The position numbers were made by a program, and so were the translations under genes. Under the pieces are notes generated by a model. It was not told the DNA's origin, searched no databases, and saw only the letters and a list, made by a program, of their open reading frames with translations. This document shows positions 10,003 through 22,532 of a stretch of DNA of 64,000 bases, in pieces; position 1 is the stretch's first letter; each line of letters opens with the position of its first letter. Origin of the DNA: Opitutales bacterium (lineage in GTDB: Bacteria > Verrucomicrobiota > Verrucomicrobiia > Opitutales > Seribacteraceae); the NCBI GenBank assembly GCA_028042835.1, contig JAOFOL010000001.1, positions 1 through 64,000 on the forward strand, written 5' to 3'.

Positions 10003-10311
10003 TTAAACGTTTATGTTAATTTCTACACCTGCTGGTAAATTTAGTTTTTTCAGTTCATCTACTGTCTGAACAGTTGGCTCCATAATATCAATAAGTCGCT
10101 TGTGAGTACGTAACTCGAACTGGTCCATTGACTTTTTATCAACATGAGGAGAGCGATTGACTGTATATCTCTCAATGCGAGTCGGCATTGGAATAGGGCC
10201 GGCTACTCGTGCACCAGTTCTTTTAGCTGTGTCTACTATATCAGAAGCAGACTGATCGATTACACGATAATCGAAGCCGCGAAGTTTTATGCGTATGCGT
10301 TGTCCGTTCAT
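10003..10311 (-). CDS. rpsJ: 30S ribosomal protein S10
   Basis: [73 protein letters not shown]. Confidence 0.97.
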   Translation of the reverse strand: MNGQRIRIKLRGFDYRVIDQSASDIVDTAKRTGARVAGPIPMPTRIERYTVNRSPHVDKKSMDQFELRTHKRLIDIMEPTVQTVDELKKLNLPAGVEININV

Positions 10312-10316
10312 CGTAA

Positions 10317-12473
10317 TTAAGTTCTATTTGGTTGCCTAGCATTGGTATCAACAATGCCTTGTACAAGGTTTTGAGGTACTTGCTCAAAATGTGAAGGAGT
10401 CATGGAGTAATCTGCACGTCCAGATGAAAGAGATCTCATGTCAGTTGAGTAACCGAACATATTTTCTAAGGGAACAAAGGCATCTACTATACAGACCGTT
10501 CCCCTAGTTTCCATTCCCTGAATTTGTCCACGTCGACGATTCAGATCACCCATCAATTCGCCTTGGTACTCATCAGGTGTTGAAACTTCAACCTTCATGA
10601 TGGGTTCAAGAAGGATAGGGCTTGCTTTTTGCATCGCATCCTTGAAGGCAAAAATACCGGCCATTTTAAAAGCCATTTCAGACGAGTCAACATCGTGGAA
10701 CGAACCATCATAAAGAGTTACTTTAAAATCAATCACTTCAAAACCGGCTACAACACCGCCAAGTGCAGCTTCCCTGATACCCTGAAAAGTCGGTTTAATA
10801 AACTCTTTTGGGATTGAACCCCCAACTATTTCATTAACAATTTCGATCCCTTTACCTTTTTCCAAAGGTTCTAACCTAATCAGGGCATGACCATATTGTC
10901 CACGACCACCAGATTGTCTGATGAATTTTCCTACACCCTCTGAATTAGTAAGTATAGTCTCACGATATGCGATCTGAGGTTTTCCTGCATTAGCTTCAAC
11001 TTTAAATTCTCTAAAAAGTCTATCCCTAATAATGTCGAGATGCAATTCACCCATGCCTGAAATGATAGTCTGACCGGTTTCTTCATTGGTTGAAAGACCG
11101 AAAGTAGGGTCTTCCTCGGCAAGTCTTTGTAGACCAACGCCCATTTTTTCTTGATCTGCTTTAGTTGCAGGTTCGATGGACATCGAAATGACTGGTTCAG
11201 GAAAACTTGGTGGTTCAAGGCGGAGATCAAGCCCTTTATCGGCAAGAGTATCTCCAGTTACGACATCTTTAACACCAATAATTGCACAAATATCTCCTGA
11301 GTAAGCTACCTCGATGTCTTCTCTGGCGTCTGCTTTCATGACCATGAGGCGCGAAATTCGTTCAGTTTTACGTGTACGTGGATTATATAAACTAGCACCC
11401 TTTTTCATTGTACCTTGGTAAACCCTGTAAAAAACAAGTTTACCAACATAAGGGTCTGTCATGAGCTTAAACGCTAATCCAGCAACCTGAGCCGAATCGT
11501 CGGGAGAAACTTCTACTTCATTTTCATCCGAATCTTCACCTTTCATTGGGGGAAGATCTAGGGGCGAAGGAAGATAATCAACAACTGCATCCATGAGCAT
11601 TTGAACACCCTTGTTCTTAAATGCACTTCCAGGAATAACTCCAACAAACTTCAAGGAAAGCGTAGCTTTACGGATGCCTAATTTAATTTCATCCTCTGAA
11701 AAATCTTCGCCATCAAGAAATTTATTCGCAATGTCGTCATCAAAATCGGACAAAGCCTCAATTAGGGACTCACGATATTCCTTAGCCTGAGATAAATGTT
11801 CTTCTGGTATATCGACAGTATCGAATTTAACTCCAGATTCGTCAGTATCATCGTAAACATAAGCAACCATCTTAACGAGGTCGACTAGGCCTTTGAAATT
11901 TTCTTCCGCACCAATAGCAAGAAAAAGAGGATGAGCATTAGCTCCTAGCTTTTCCCTCATTGAATTAACTGCCGCCAAAAAATTGGATCCCATTCGATCC
12001 ATTTTGTTAATGAAGGCAAGCCTTGGAACACTATATTTGTCCATTTGACGCCAAACCGTTTCAGATTGCGGTTGCACGCCTTCGACTGAAGTAAAAACTC
12101 CAATTGCACCGTCCAAAACTCGTAACGAGCGTTCTACTTCTGCTGTAAAATCAACGTGGCCTGGAGTGTCGATGATATTGATTCGCTGATCAATTCCAGC
12201 GTACGGTCCTTCTGAGGTAGTCCAACCACAAGAGATTGCTGCAGAGGTAATAGTTATACCTCTTTCTCTTTCTTGCTCCATCCAATCAGTAGTTGCATTA
12301 CCATCGTGAACCTCACCGATTTTGTGAACTACACCAGAATAAAACAATACACGTTCTGTGCAGGTTGTCTTACCGGCATCAATGTGAGCAGCAATACCGA
12401 TGTTTCGGGTGTGCTCCAAAACGGCAGGGCGATCTGGAGAATTTGCTGTTGAAAACTGATCGTTGTTACTCAT
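10317..12473 (-). CDS. fusA: Elongation factor G
   Basis: [25 protein letters not shown]...[26 protein letters not shown]...NKMDRMG; 718 aa. Confidence 0.98.
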   Translation of the reverse strand: MSNNDQFSTANSPDRPAVLEHTRNIGIAAHIDAGKTTCTERVLFYSGVVHKIGEVHDGNATTDWMEQERERGITITSAAISCGWTTSEGPYAGIDQRINIIDTPGHVDFTAEVERSLRVLDGAIGVFTSVEGVQPQSETVWRQMDKYSVPRLAFINKMDRMGSNFLAAVNSMREKLGANAHPLFLAIGAEENFKGLVDLVKMVAYVYDDTDESGVKFDTVDIPEEHLSQAKEYRESLIEALSDFDDDIANKFLDGEDFSEDEIKLGIRKATLSLKFVGVIPGSAFKNKGVQMLMDAVVDYLPSPLDLPPMKGEDSDENEVEVSPDDSAQVAGLAFKLMTDPYVGKLVFYRVYQGTMKKGASLYNPRTRKTERISRLMVMKADAREDIEVAYSGDICAIIGVKDVVTGDTLADKGLDLRLEPPSFPEPVISMSIEPATKADQEKMGVGLQRLAEEDPTFGLSTNEETGQTIISGMGELHLDIIRDRLFREFKVEANAGKPQIAYRETILTNSEGVGKFIRQSGGRGQYGHALIRLEPLEKGKGIEIVNEIVGGSIPKEFIKPTFQGIREAALGGVVAGFEVIDFKVTLYDGSFHDVDSSEMAFKMAGIFAFKDAMQKASPILLEPIMKVEVSTPDEYQGELMGDLNRRRGQIQGMETRGTVCIVDAFVPLENMFGYSTDMRSLSSGRADYSMTPSHFEQVPQNLVQGIVDTNARQPNRT

Positions 12474-12480
12474 TAGTTAA

Positions 12481-12954
12481 TTACCAACGAAGGTGCGCAA
12501 ATGCACGATTAGCCTGTGCCATTTTGTGGGTTTCTTCTCTTTTCTTAACAACCCCACCTGTGTTATTGTAGGCATCAATAAGTTCGTTAGCTAGTGCATC
12601 TGCAATCGGTGTTCCTTTTCGTGCTGAAGCAGCGTTTACTACCCACCTGAATGCAAGGCTTTGCTGACGCTCAAATGGAACCTCAATAGGCACTTGGTAA
12701 GTCGCACCACCAACTCGTCTACTTTTAACCTCGATTTTTGGTCTTACATTTTCGAGCGCTCCTAAAACTAATTCAATTGGATTACCTTTTCCAACTTTCT
12801 CAGCCATCTTTTCGATAGCTTTGTAAACAATTCTTTGAGCGAGTGATTTCTTCCCGCTAATCATAACAGCGTTAACTAGTGAACCGATAAGAGTGCTACC
12901 GTGTAAAGGATCAGGCATGATAGCCCGCTTCGTTGCTTTTCTTCTGCGCGACAT
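12481..12954 (-). CDS. rpsG: 30S ribosomal protein S7
   Basis: MSRRRKATKRAIMPDPLHGSTLIGSLVNAVM...SRRVGGATYQVPIEV. Confidence 0.97.
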   Translation of the reverse strand: MSRRRKATKRAIMPDPLHGSTLIGSLVNAVMISGKKSLAQRIVYKAIEKMAEKVGKGNPIELVLGALENVRPKIEVKSRRVGGATYQVPIEVPFERQQSLAFRWVVNAASARKGTPIADALANELIDAYNNTGGVVKKREETHKMAQANRAFAHLRW

Positions 12955-13329
12955 TTAACTTCTTGGTTTTTTAACTCCATACTTAGAGCGACTTCTTCTT
13001 CTCTTTTCGACACCCTGACAATCGAGAGTTCCACGAACAATATGATAGCGAACTCCATTCAAGTCTTTAACACGACCACCGCGCAAAAGAACAATGCTGT
13101 GCTCCTGCAAGGTGTGTCCTTCATCAGGAATGTATGCAATCACCTCATGACCAGTTGTGAGTCTAACCTTGGCGACTTTACGAATAGCAGAGTTTGGCTT
13201 CTTTGGTGTTCTCGTCGTAACCTGAACACATACTCCGCGACGAAAAGGGCAGGCTTTAAGTGCAGGTGACTTGGTTTTGGCCTTCTGTACACGACGACCT
13301 TTCCGTACTAGCTGATTAATTGTTGGCAT
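12955..13329 (-). CDS. rpsL: 30S ribosomal protein S12
   Basis: [13 protein letters not shown]...[60 protein letters not shown]. Confidence 0.98.
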   Translation of the reverse strand: MPTINQLVRKGRRVQKAKTKSPALKACPFRRGVCVQVTTRTPKKPNSAIRKVAKVRLTTGHEVIAYIPDEGHTLQEHSIVLLRGGRVKDLNGVRYHIVRGTLDCQGVEKRRRSRSKYGVKKPRS

Positions 13330-13403
13330 GAGGTAGTTTTTTTGGGGTAAAGCGGTCTGTTATATCTTATATTTTGTTTTGCTCAAGAATAAAAAAATAA
13401 TTC

Positions 13404-16400
13404 TTATGCTGTGAGAGATTCGTTGCTGGATGCACCGAGCGTATCAATCTTTAATCGACGCCATTTCGGTAAACCTGTTCCAGCTGGAATCAAGTGGCCC
13501 ATAATGACATTCTCTTTAAAACCTTTTAGATCATCGACTTTACCAAGGGTTGCTGCATTGGTTAAAACACGGGTTGTCTCTTGGAAAGATGCTGCTGATA
13601 TAAAACTGTCAGTTTCTAAAGAAGCTTTTGTTATACCAAGTAATATTGGTTCACCTTCAGCTGGCATGCCCCCCTTGCCTGCGATTGATTCATTTGCATC
13701 CATGAAAGTATATCTATCAACTTGATCGCCCCAGAAGAAGTCAGTGTCACCCGGATCAGTAATCCTTACCTTCATTAGCATCCGCGAAATTATGATTTCA
13801 AGGTGCTTGTCACTAATTGTAACTCCTTGAAGTCGATAAACTTTTTGGATTTCCTCAATAAGGTATTCCTGTACAGCAGATGGTCCAAGAATCTCAAGTA
13901 TTTCATGGGGATCTTTGGCACCTTCAGTAATTAACTGACCCTTTTGTGCATAATCACCAGGTTGGACAAGAACATGCTTGCCGTGAGGGATCAAATGTTC
14001 TTCAACTTGACCAGAATCTTCATTGGTAACTAAGAGTCGCTTTTTAGAGCGTAATGTTCCAGCTTCCGAAACTATACCGTCAATCTTAGCCATTTGACCA
14101 ACATTTCCTTCTTTTGGTCTTCTTGCTTCGAAAAGTTCAGCTACTCTAGGCAGACCACCCGTGATATCTTGAGTTTTGGATGCCTGCCTTGGGGTTTTAG
14201 CAATGATGGAACCCGCGTCTATCCTAGTTCCTTCATCAACCGCAACCTGTGCACCTGTCGGTACCGAATAAGTAGCGATGGCTGTTCCTTTTGAATCCTT
14301 AACAATAATTTGGGGATTTAAATCTTCCTTATGTTCAATCACAACCATTGAACGACCACCTGATGCGTCTCTTTCAATCTTTGTTGTAACACCAGGGAGC
14401 ATGTCGTCGAATGAAATGATACCTTTTTTCTCGGATAAAATCGGTATATTGTAAGGATCCCATTGTGCTAAGAGTGAATCCTCCTCAACATCGTCACCAT
14501 CCTTAAAATGCAAAAGCGCACCTGCAGGTGTTGGATAATCATCAACAATACGATCATCACGATCCAAAACCTGAATCGATCCTGTTTTGTTCAGCGTCAC
14601 TTGTTGTCCATTAGCCAAAGTTACCAAACGTAAGCCCATAAACTTTATCTTACCTGCTTTACGAACATGGATCACCGGATCTTCTCTGCCGGCACTAGCT
14701 ATACCACCTATGTGGAATGTTCTCATAGTAAGCTGTGTACCTGGTTCTCCAATTGATTGAGCAGCAATAATTCCTACAGAAGAACCTTGTTTAACTAAAG
14801 AATTTGTTGATGGATCAATTCCGTACTCAAAAGCAGTAAGACCGTTTTTAATCCTACTCGAAAGTGGAGACATTACCTTGATTCTAGTAATTCCAAGTCC
14901 GTCTATATTATCAGCAGTTTCTTCCGTTATTAAAGATCCTGATTCAAGAATAACTTCACTGGGGTTTGAAGGATTGTAAACATCGTCACTAGAATATCGT
15001 CCAATGATTCTGTCTCTCAAGGGAACAATTTCATTGTCTCCTTCCATGATTGCTTTCTTGACTACACCATCACGCCTGTCGTCATCATCACAAACGATGA
15101 TACAATCCATAGCTACATCACACAATTTACGAGTCAAGTAACCGGCATCCGCTGTCTTCAGAGCGGTATCCGCAAGTCCTTTTCTCGCTCCGTGAGTAGA
15201 CATGAAATATTCAAGAACCGAAAGTCCTTCTCGAAAAGACGCAAGAATAGGTTGCTCAATAATTTCACCAGAAGGTTTAGCCATTAAGCCTCGCATACCG
15301 CACAATTGTCGAACTTGCTGACGATTTCCTCGAGCACCTGAATCCATCATTAAATAGACAGGGTTAATAGTATCTTTACCGAGGTTTTCGTCCAAAGATT
15401 TAAATACTTCTTTTGCAATATCATCTGTGGCAGCGGTCCAGACATCAATAATCTTGTTATGTCTTTCACCCCTAGTGATAATACCTTTACGAAATTGATC
15501 TTCGATTTTATCTATTTCTTTTCGAGCAATTTCAATGCGCTGCTTTTTCTCAGGGGGAATGATCATATCGAAGATTCCGATCGAGATTCCAGCTTTAGTT
15601 GCCATATCAAATCCCATTTCCTTAAGTCTATCAAGGGAAGCAATGGTTTCCTCTTTTCCTTTCAGATTGTAAGTTTCTAAAATTAAATTACCTAAGTCGC
15701 CTTTTAATGCAGGTTCATTAAAGAAACCGAGATCTTCTGGCCAAATCGTATTGAAAAGAGCACGTCCTACTGTCGTAACGATTACATTCCTCTTAGAAAT
15801 ACCAAATTTAGTATCGTTTCCTTTGTCAGGATTTTTCAAGCGAATCCAATTATGTAAATGTAAAACGCCTTCTTGCAGCGCACTCAAAGTCTCTTCAAGC
15901 GAACCTATTAATGGTAGTTTCCTTTCATCAGGGGAAACATCGTCTTTTGGATTCATCGTTAAGAAGTATGAACCAAGAACGATATCCTGAGAGGGAGTCA
16001 AAATAGGCTTTCCACTAGAAGGGGAAAAAATATTATGAGTTGCCATCATCAAAAGCTTTGCTTCCATTACCGCTTCAACAGAAAGAGGCACATGCACAGC
16101 CATCTGATCTCCATCAAAGTCTGCATTGTAAGCGGTACAAACTAGTGGGTGGACGCGGATCGCGTTACCTTCAATAAGCACAGGTTCGAAAGCTTGAATT
16201 GATAGTCGGTGAAGAGTAGGTGCTCGATTCAGTAAAACCGGGTGCCCCTTTGTGACCTCTTCCAAAATATCCCACACTTCAGGAGAACGACTCTCGATCA
16301 TCTTACGAGCCCCTCTCACTGTATGTACAAAACCAAGCTCTTTAAGTCGCCTGATGATAAAAGGCTCGAACAAGATAAGAGCCATCTTTTTTGGTATACC

Positions 16401-17498
16401 ACATTGATGAAGTTTTAATTCTGGACCAATAACGATGACAGAACGACCAGAGTAATCGACTCTCTTACCAAGTAAATTTTGTCTGAATCTACCCTGTTTC
16501 CCTTTAAGCATGTCACTCAAGGATTTGAGTGCACGATTTCCTGAGCCAGTTATCGCACGTCCATGGCGTCCATTATCAAAGAGAGCGTCAACTGCTTCCT
16601 GCAACATTCTTTTCTCATTATGAATAATTACATCAGGAGTCTTTAACTGCAAAAGATTTTTTAGTCGGTTATTTCTATTAATAACCCGACGATAAAGATC
16701 ATTCAAATCACTAGTTGCAAATCTGCCACCCTCAAGCGGCACCAGTGGGCGAAGATCTGGCGGAATAACAGGAATTGCATCAAGTACCATCCATTCAGGG
16801 GATGCTCCAGAATGAATAAATCCTTGAGTAACTTTGAGACGACTAGCTAATTTCTTTTTAATTTGCTTAGATTTAGTCTCATGCATTTGGTCATAAAGTT
16901 CTTCGAGCTCACTTTCCAAATCAATTCTCCCCAAAACATCACGAACCGCCTCAGCCCCCATTTTAGCTTCGAACTCATCACCAAATTCATCTTGTGCTTC
17001 CCTGAATTCTTTATCTGTAAGCAGTTGTTTTTCCTCAAGTGGCGTATTGCCAGGATCAGTGACAATATATTGCTCGTAGTAAAGAACACGTTCTAAACTT
17101 TTAGCTGTCATGTTCAAAAGCAAACCTAAGCGACTAGGCATGCTTTTCAGAAACCAAATGTGTGAAACGGGTACGGCTAATTCAATATGACCCATGCGAT
17201 CTCTTCGGACCCTAGAAACCGTAACCTCAACACCGCAACGATCACATACAACACCTTTATACTTTATTCTTTTATATTTACCACAGGCACATTCATAATC
17301 CCGGACAGGACCAAAAATCTTTTGGCAAAATAATCCTCCGGGTTCCGGTTTAAAAGTTCTGTAGTTAATAGTCTCTGGGTTCTTAACTTCTCCTTTAGAC
17401 CAAGAACGAATGATGTCAGGCGATGCTACGGTTATGGATACTTTATCCATGGGGCCTGGTTCAACTCCTAATGCTTCACTAACTGCTTCAACACTCAT
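13404..17498 (-). CDS. rpoC: DNA-directed RNA polymerase subunit beta'
   Basis: [40 protein letters not shown] catalytic motif; 1364 aa. Confidence 0.99.
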   Translation of the reverse strand: MSVEAVSEALGVEPGPMDKVSITVASPDIIRSWSKGEVKNPETINYRTFKPEPGGLFCQKIFGPVRDYECACGKYKRIKYKGVVCDRCGVEVTVSRVRRDRMGHIELAVPVSHIWFLKSMPSRLGLLLNMTAKSLERVLYYEQYIVTDPGNTPLEEKQLLTDKEFREAQDEFGDEFEAKMGAEAVRDVLGRIDLESELEELYDQMHETKSKQIKKKLASRLKVTQGFIHSGASPEWMVLDAIPVIPPDLRPLVPLEGGRFATSDLNDLYRRVINRNNRLKNLLQLKTPDVIIHNEKRMLQEAVDALFDNGRHGRAITGSGNRALKSLSDMLKGKQGRFRQNLLGKRVDYSGRSVIVIGPELKLHQCGIPKKMALILFEPFIIRRLKELGFVHTVRGARKMIESRSPEVWDILEEVTKGHPVLLNRAPTLHRLSIQAFEPVLIEGNAIRVHPLVCTAYNADFDGDQMAVHVPLSVEAVMEAKLLMMATHNIFSPSSGKPILTPSQDIVLGSYFLTMNPKDDVSPDERKLPLIGSLEETLSALQEGVLHLHNWIRLKNPDKGNDTKFGISKRNVIVTTVGRALFNTIWPEDLGFFNEPALKGDLGNLILETYNLKGKEETIASLDRLKEMGFDMATKAGISIGIFDMIIPPEKKQRIEIARKEIDKIEDQFRKGIITRGERHNKIIDVWTAATDDIAKEVFKSLDENLGKDTINPVYLMMDSGARGNRQQVRQLCGMRGLMAKPSGEIIEQPILASFREGLSVLEYFMSTHGARKGLADTALKTADAGYLTRKLCDVAMDCIIVCDDDDRRDGVVKKAIMEGDNEIVPLRDRIIGRYSSDDVYNPSNPSEVILESGSLITEETADNIDGLGITRIKVMSPLSSRIKNGLTAFEYGIDPSTNSLVKQGSSVGIIAAQSIGEPGTQLTMRTFHIGGIASAGREDPVIHVRKAGKIKFMGLRLVTLANGQQVTLNKTGSIQVLDRDDRIVDDYPTPAGALLHFKDGDDVEEDSLLAQWDPYNIPILSEKKGIISFDDMLPGVTTKIERDASGGRSMVVIEHKEDLNPQIIVKDSKGTAIATYSVPTGAQVAVDEGTRIDAGSIIAKTPRQASKTQDITGGLPRVAELFEARRPKEGNVGQMAKIDGIVSEAGTLRSKKRLLVTNEDSGQVEEHLIPHGKHVLVQPGDYAQKGQLITEGAKDPHEILEILGPSAVQEYLIEEIQKVYRLQGVTISDKHLEIIISRMLMKVRITDPGDTDFFWGDQVDRYTFMDANESIAGKGGMPAEGEPILLGITKASLETDSFISAASFQETTRVLTNAATLGKVDDLKGFKENVIMGHLIPAGTGLPKWRRLKIDTLGASSNESLTA

Positions 17499-17541
17499 AA
17501 TATATAATTTTAAAGTTTATTGGGGGATCTGAATTAACAAA

Positions 17542-20500
17542 TTAAAGGGCATCTTCGCCAAGCACTCTTATATCGAGGCAAAGACTTTGCATTTCTTTCA
17601 TTAAAACATTGAAGGATTGAGGAGTCCCAGCTTGCAGGGAATTATCTCCCTTTACCAATGATTCATAGATTTTGGTTCGTCCAGAAACATCATCAGATTT
17701 AACCGTTAAGATCTCCTGTAAAGTATACGCTGCACCATATGCTTCGAGTGCCCATACCTCCATCTCACCAAAACGCTGTCCTCCATATTGGGCCTTACCC
17801 CCAAGAGGTTGTTGTGTGATAAGACTGTACGGACCAACTGCTCTTGCATGAATTTTGCTGGAAACCAGGTGATTGAGTTTCAACATGTACATGTAACCTA
17901 CAACGATTCTCTGATAGAAAGGCTCTCCAGTACAACCGTCATAAAGAGTAGATTTTCCGGTTTCTGGAAGTTCCGCTTCCTTAAGGTACTCTTGAATACG
18001 ACTCTCAGGAATACCATCAAAAATTGGAGTAGCTACCTTAAGTCCAAGTTTCTTACAAGCCCAACCTAGATGGGTTTCCAAAACTTGACCCACATTCATT
18101 CGACTCGGAACACCGAGAGGATTTAGACAAATTTCAATAGGAGTTCCATCCGGTAAAAATGGCATATCTTCCTCAGCAACAATTTTGGCTACAACGCCTT
18201 TGTTTCCATGCCTTCCTGCCATCTTATCTCCAACCCTCATTTTCTGCTTTTTCGCAACAAAAACTCTTACATTTTTAATCGCTCCTTGGTCAATAGGGTC
18301 TCCTTGCTCAATGGCTTCAATCTTACGATCTCTATCGTCTTCGAGATCTGTAAATTTAGATTCATAGCTTTCAATAATTTCGAAAACCTTGATTCGAACA
18401 GGAGAGGGTGGTATTTCAATAAAACGATGAACAGATGAAAGCCTTCTGAGAAGGGTTTTAGTAATCTTACGATTAGCAGGTATGATAACATCTCCTGTTT
18501 CAGAGTTCGTTACATTTAAAGGAATTTTCTCACCAAGTAAAATATTTGAGAGTGATTCAGTTAATTGTGAACGAAGGTCTTCAGTTTGATTCCTAAAGTC
18601 TTCTTTAATTTGTTTCATCTGCCTACGAAAATCTGATGGAGAAAGTTTTTCCTGCTCAGCATCCGTACGGCTTGAAACTTTAATATCCATAACAATTCCC
18701 TGAGTACCAGATGGAACTTTCAAAGAACTATCCTTAACATCTGCAGCTTTTTCACCGAAAATTGCTCGGAGTAGTTTTTCTTCAGGAGCTAAGTCTGTTT
18801 CACTCTTAGGAGTAATCTTACCTACAAGAATATCACTGGGCTTTACCTCTGCACCGATTCGGACAATTCCTAAATGATCTAGATTACGAAGTGCTTCTTC
18901 ACCCGCATTCGGAATGTCTCGTGTTATTTCTTCGGGCCCAAGTTTCGTGTCCCGTGCAGTAACTTCAAATTCTTCAATATGAATGGAAGTGAATATGTCT
19001 TCCTTCACAACTTTCTCTGAAATTAATATGGCGTCTTCAAAGTTGTAACCCTTCCAAGGCATGAATGCCACAAGGATATTTCTACCTAAGGCGAGTTCAC
19101 CGTTATCTGTACAGGCACCATCTGCTAGAGCTTGTCCAACATTAACTTTTTCACCTTTACGAACTATCGGTTTCTGGTTGAAGCAGGTTCCTGCATTTGA
19201 CCTGAGAAACTTTCTCATTTCATAACAGTAAATGCCGCGCTTATGGTCACTCCTCGGTTCTTTGAGAAAACGAGGAGGTAAAGTGCCGTCATCAGTTATA
19301 ACAATTCTTTTACCATCAGCTAATGCTACAACACCTTCGGACTCGGAAACCGTTACGGTCCTAGAGTCTTCGGCAACCTTCTTTTCAATACCTGTACCTA
19401 CAAGCGGAGAATCCGCTTTAAGTAATGGAACGGCTTGCCTTTGCATGTTAGCTCCCATCAAAGCACGGTTTGCATCGTCATGTTCGAGAAATGGAATTAA
19501 TCCAGCAGCAACTGATACGACCTGCTTTGGTGAGACATCCATATACTCAACATCTTTTGGGTCGTACTCACTAACTTGGTCTCGGTATCTGCATGTTACT
19601 CGACCAACAAGCTTGTAAGACTTTGGGTCAATCTCTGTATTAGCCTGTGCGATTAAAAACCTTTCTTCTTCAAATGCATTGAGGTAAGAAACATTCTTAG
19701 GATTTTTATCAACTATTCCGTTTTTAACAGGGTGATAAGGAGACTGTAAAAAACCAAATTCATCTATCTTTGCATAAGTAGATAAAGTGTTTATCAAACC
19801 AATGTTTGGTCCTTCAGGCGTTTCGATCGGACAAATTCTGCCATAGTGTGTTGGATGAACATCTCGCACCTCAAAACCTGCCCGCTCTCTATTCAAACCT
19901 CCTGGCCCAAGAGCTGAAAGTCTTCTTTTGTGAGTTAACTCGGCAAGAGGATTAATTTGATCCTTGAATTGACTAAGTTGGCTTCGAGCAAAAAAGTCAC
20001 GAACTACAGTAGTAAGTGCCTTCGGGTTTATAAGTTTACCCGGAGTGAGTGATTCTGCACCCTGATCGTAAAGGGTCATTCGTTCACGAACAACTCTTTC
20101 AGTTCGTGAAAGTCCGCTTCGACAGACATTAGCAAGCAATTCCCCGACGGTACGCACTCGACGATTACCAAGGTGATCAATATCATCAATTCCCATATCG
20201 AAAATAGAGCCGGCATCTTCACGTGCTTTCTCCTCATTAGATTTACCTCGCTTAAGATCAGTAAGTTTTCTGGTCGCTGCTACTAAATCTTCAACTGTTG
20301 TTATTCTCACCTCTAAGGGAGAATCCAAATTTAGTTTAAGATTTAGCATGTGACGCCCAACTTTTGCTAAGTCGTAACGTTTTGGATCTAAAAATAAGCG
20401 TTTAATGAGAGCTTCAGCATTAACACGGTCAGGTGGCTCACCGGGACGAAGTTTTTTATAAATTTCTTTTAGTGCTTCATCTTTATTTTTCGTAGTATCT

Positions 20501-21408
20501 TTCTTGAGGCATCGAATAATCGCCCCATCATCTACAGATGTATCGATAGCACGTAATTGACTTTCACCTGCCTTGATGAATGCTCTCAAATAGGTCTTCG
20601 TCAATGGTTCAAATGCCTTAGCAAGAACAGCACCTTTAGTACGATCAAACATAGGTTCAACCAAAACATAATTAGATACATTATCTTTAGCTAATAAATC
20701 ATTAATATCCAAGGTTTCTATATCATAGAATAACTCGATTAATTTTTGATCTGAGTCCTTATCTTTTTCTGGATCCCAATCCATCAAGGCACGTAAAAAG
20801 GTGGTAATTAAAAATTTCCTACGACGACGACGTCTGTCAAGATAAACATATAGAAGGTCATGCTGATCGAACTGTGCTTCTATCCAAGTACCCCTATCAG
20901 GGATAATCCTAAAGCCGTGTAAAACTTTTCCACTTGTATGGGTGGACTCCTCGAAGCTTACTCCAGGAGAACGGTGTAGTTGGCTAACAACAACTCTCTC
21001 TGCACCATTGATAATGAAAGATCCTCTTTCTGTAATCATAGGCAGTTCACCCATGAAAATTTCTTCTTCGCTGTAAAATGGTTTACTTTGACCTTCAACT
21101 TCCATCCGCAATCTTAACTTAACTTGGAGCGGTGCTGCGTATGAACAGTTCTGATCGATGCAGTCCATCTCGCTTAAAACAGAATCACCAATGGTGTATG
21201 AAACATATTCTAAGCGGGACTTTTCGTCATAACTGAAAATAGGAAAAACTTCCTTGAAGACAGCTTCCAATCCGGAAAGCATTCGATGAGATGAGGGGAT
21301 ATCTCGTTGCAAAAAATCACGAAAAGAATCGACTTGGTTTTGAATAAGATTCGGTGGGTCAATTGCTTCTTTGAGTTTTCCGAAATTTTGTCTTTCTGAC
21401 TTTTTCAT
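17542..21408 (-). CDS. rpoB: DNA-directed RNA polymerase subunit beta
   Basis: SQFKDQINPLAELTHKRRLSALGPGGLNRERAGFEVRDVHPTHYGRICPIETPEGPNIGLI; 1288 aa. Confidence 0.99.
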   Translation of the reverse strand: MKKSERQNFGKLKEAIDPPNLIQNQVDSFRDFLQRDIPSSHRMLSGLEAVFKEVFPIFSYDEKSRLEYVSYTIGDSVLSEMDCIDQNCSYAAPLQVKLRLRMEVEGQSKPFYSEEEIFMGELPMITERGSFIINGAERVVVSQLHRSPGVSFEESTHTSGKVLHGFRIIPDRGTWIEAQFDQHDLLYVYLDRRRRRRKFLITTFLRALMDWDPEKDKDSDQKLIELFYDIETLDINDLLAKDNVSNYVLVEPMFDRTKGAVLAKAFEPLTKTYLRAFIKAGESQLRAIDTSVDDGAIIRCLKKDTTKNKDEALKEIYKKLRPGEPPDRVNAEALIKRLFLDPKRYDLAKVGRHMLNLKLNLDSPLEVRITTVEDLVAATRKLTDLKRGKSNEEKAREDAGSIFDMGIDDIDHLGNRRVRTVGELLANVCRSGLSRTERVVRERMTLYDQGAESLTPGKLINPKALTTVVRDFFARSQLSQFKDQINPLAELTHKRRLSALGPGGLNRERAGFEVRDVHPTHYGRICPIETPEGPNIGLINTLSTYAKIDEFGFLQSPYHPVKNGIVDKNPKNVSYLNAFEEERFLIAQANTEIDPKSYKLVGRVTCRYRDQVSEYDPKDVEYMDVSPKQVVSVAAGLIPFLEHDDANRALMGANMQRQAVPLLKADSPLVGTGIEKKVAEDSRTVTVSESEGVVALADGKRIVITDDGTLPPRFLKEPRSDHKRGIYCYEMRKFLRSNAGTCFNQKPIVRKGEKVNVGQALADGACTDNGELALGRNILVAFMPWKGYNFEDAILISEKVVKEDIFTSIHIEEFEVTARDTKLGPEEITRDIPNAGEEALRNLDHLGIVRIGAEVKPSDILVGKITPKSETDLAPEEKLLRAIFGEKAADVKDSSLKVPSGTQGIVMDIKVSSRTDAEQEKLSPSDFRRQMKQIKEDFRNQTEDLRSQLTESLSNILLGEKIPLNVTNSETGDVIIPANRKITKTLLRRLSSVHRFIEIPPSPVRIKVFEIIESYESKFTDLEDDRDRKIEAIEQGDPIDQGAIKNVRVFVAKKQKMRVGDKMAGRHGNKGVVAKIVAEEDMPFLPDGTPIEICLNPLGVPSRMNVGQVLETHLGWACKKLGLKVATPIFDGIPESRIQEYLKEAELPETGKSTLYDGCTGEPFYQRIVVGYMYMLKLNHLVSSKIHARAVGPYSLITQQPLGGKAQYGGQRFGEMEVWALEAYGAAYTLQEILTVKSDDVSGRTKIYESLVKGDNSLQAGTPQSFNVLMKEMQSLCLDIRVLGEDAL

Positions 21409-21449
21409 GATCGGTGAGTATTGGGATGATAGAGTAATTGGAAAAATGG

Positions 21450-21485
21450 AAAAAGCCGCAGGTTGAAATCAACCATACGGCTTTT
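21450..21485 (-). terminator. Intrinsic terminator/attenuator-like hairpin between rplL and rpoB
   Basis: Minus strand AAAAGCCG-TA-tGGTTG-ATTT-CAACC-tg-CGGCTTTTTcc-aTTTTT: 8 bp + 5 bp stems with a small internal loop, then a T-rich tract. Confidence 0.75.
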
Positions 21486-21513
21486 AAATGTTGTTAAGTA
21501 AAAATTAGAAACA

Positions 21514-21903
21514 TTACTTAATTTCAGCTTTAGCTCCAGCAGCTTCTAGCTTTTTGGAAATTTCTTCAGCTTCATCTTTGCTTACGCCTTCTTTAACGGG
21601 CTTAGGAGCACTTTCCACGAGTTCCTTGGCTTCTTTTAATCCAAGACCGGTTAAGGCACGGACTTCTTTAATAACAGCGATTTTATTACCACCAAATTCG
21701 GTGAGAATAACATCGAATTCTGTTTTTTCTTCAGCGGCTGCTCCTGCATCGCCACCAGCTGCTGGTGCCGCTACTGCAACTGCCGCTGGAGCAGATGCAC
21801 TTACGCCCCATTTATCTTCCAACTCTTTTACGAGTTCGGCGACTTCGATTACTGACTGACTACTGAGCCATTCTACTACTTGATCTTTTGTTAGGTCTGA
21901 CAT
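21514..21903 (-). CDS. rplL: 50S ribosomal protein L7/L12
   Basis: Ala-rich hinge, [71 protein letters not shown]. Confidence 0.98.
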   Translation of the reverse strand: MSDLTKDQVVEWLSSQSVIEVAELVKELEDKWGVSASAPAAVAVAAPAAGGDAGAAAEEKTEFDVILTEFGGNKIAVIKEVRALTGLGLKEAKELVESAPKPVKEGVSKDEAEEISKKLEAAGAKAEIK

Positions 21904-22021
21904 AATTAATTATACCTCCTTGCCTGAATATGATTAGTACCTAAAGGTTTTTAAGGGGTATCCCCTAATTTCTTCTAGGTGGGTGGTTATTGTTTGATTG
22001 ACGAGAGTTGATTCCCGAAAG

Positions 22022-22531
22022 TTATTCTTTATCTGCCTTTGCCTTGAGCACTGTAACCATACCCCGTGCCGGAGCACTAAGTAAAGTTACTAGACTTGAG
22101 GCGGGTGTATTGAGAAGTGATAAAAGTTGAGCACGAAGTTGTTCAATACCTGGAAGGGTGGCAAGCTGCTTAATATCAGCAGCAGAAAGAGTGCGCTCTC
22201 CTAAGGCTCCACCTTTGACTGAAACTTTGTTCTTAGACTTGAAATAATCACTCAAAGCTTTTGCCACACCAGTAGCATCATCACCACCAACGATAATGGC
22301 AGTATGCCCCTTAAGTTCAGCATCTAAAGATTCTACTACATTTGCATCGGCTGCTAGTCTAATTGATGAATTTTTGACAACATGAAACTCAGCACCTCGT
22401 TCTGCAAGTTTTGATCTTAGTTCAGTCGTTTCCTTCGCATCAATACCTTTATAATCTGTAAGGAAGAAATACTCTGATTTTTTTAAGTGGGATTTAGCCT
22501 CTTCTATTAAAAATGTTTTTTCTGGTCTCAT
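22022..22531 (-). CDS. rplJ: 50S ribosomal protein L10
   Basis: MRPEKTFLIEEAKSHLKKSEYFFLTDYKGIDAKETTELRSKLAERGAEFHVVKNSSIRLA; rplK-A-J-L order. Confidence 0.95.
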   Translation of the reverse strand: MRPEKTFLIEEAKSHLKKSEYFFLTDYKGIDAKETTELRSKLAERGAEFHVVKNSSIRLAADANVVESLDAELKGHTAIIVGGDDATGVAKALSDYFKSKNKVSVKGGALGERTLSAADIKQLATLPGIEQLRAQLLSLLNTPASSLVTLLSAPARGMVTVLKAKADKE

Positions 22532-22532
22532 A

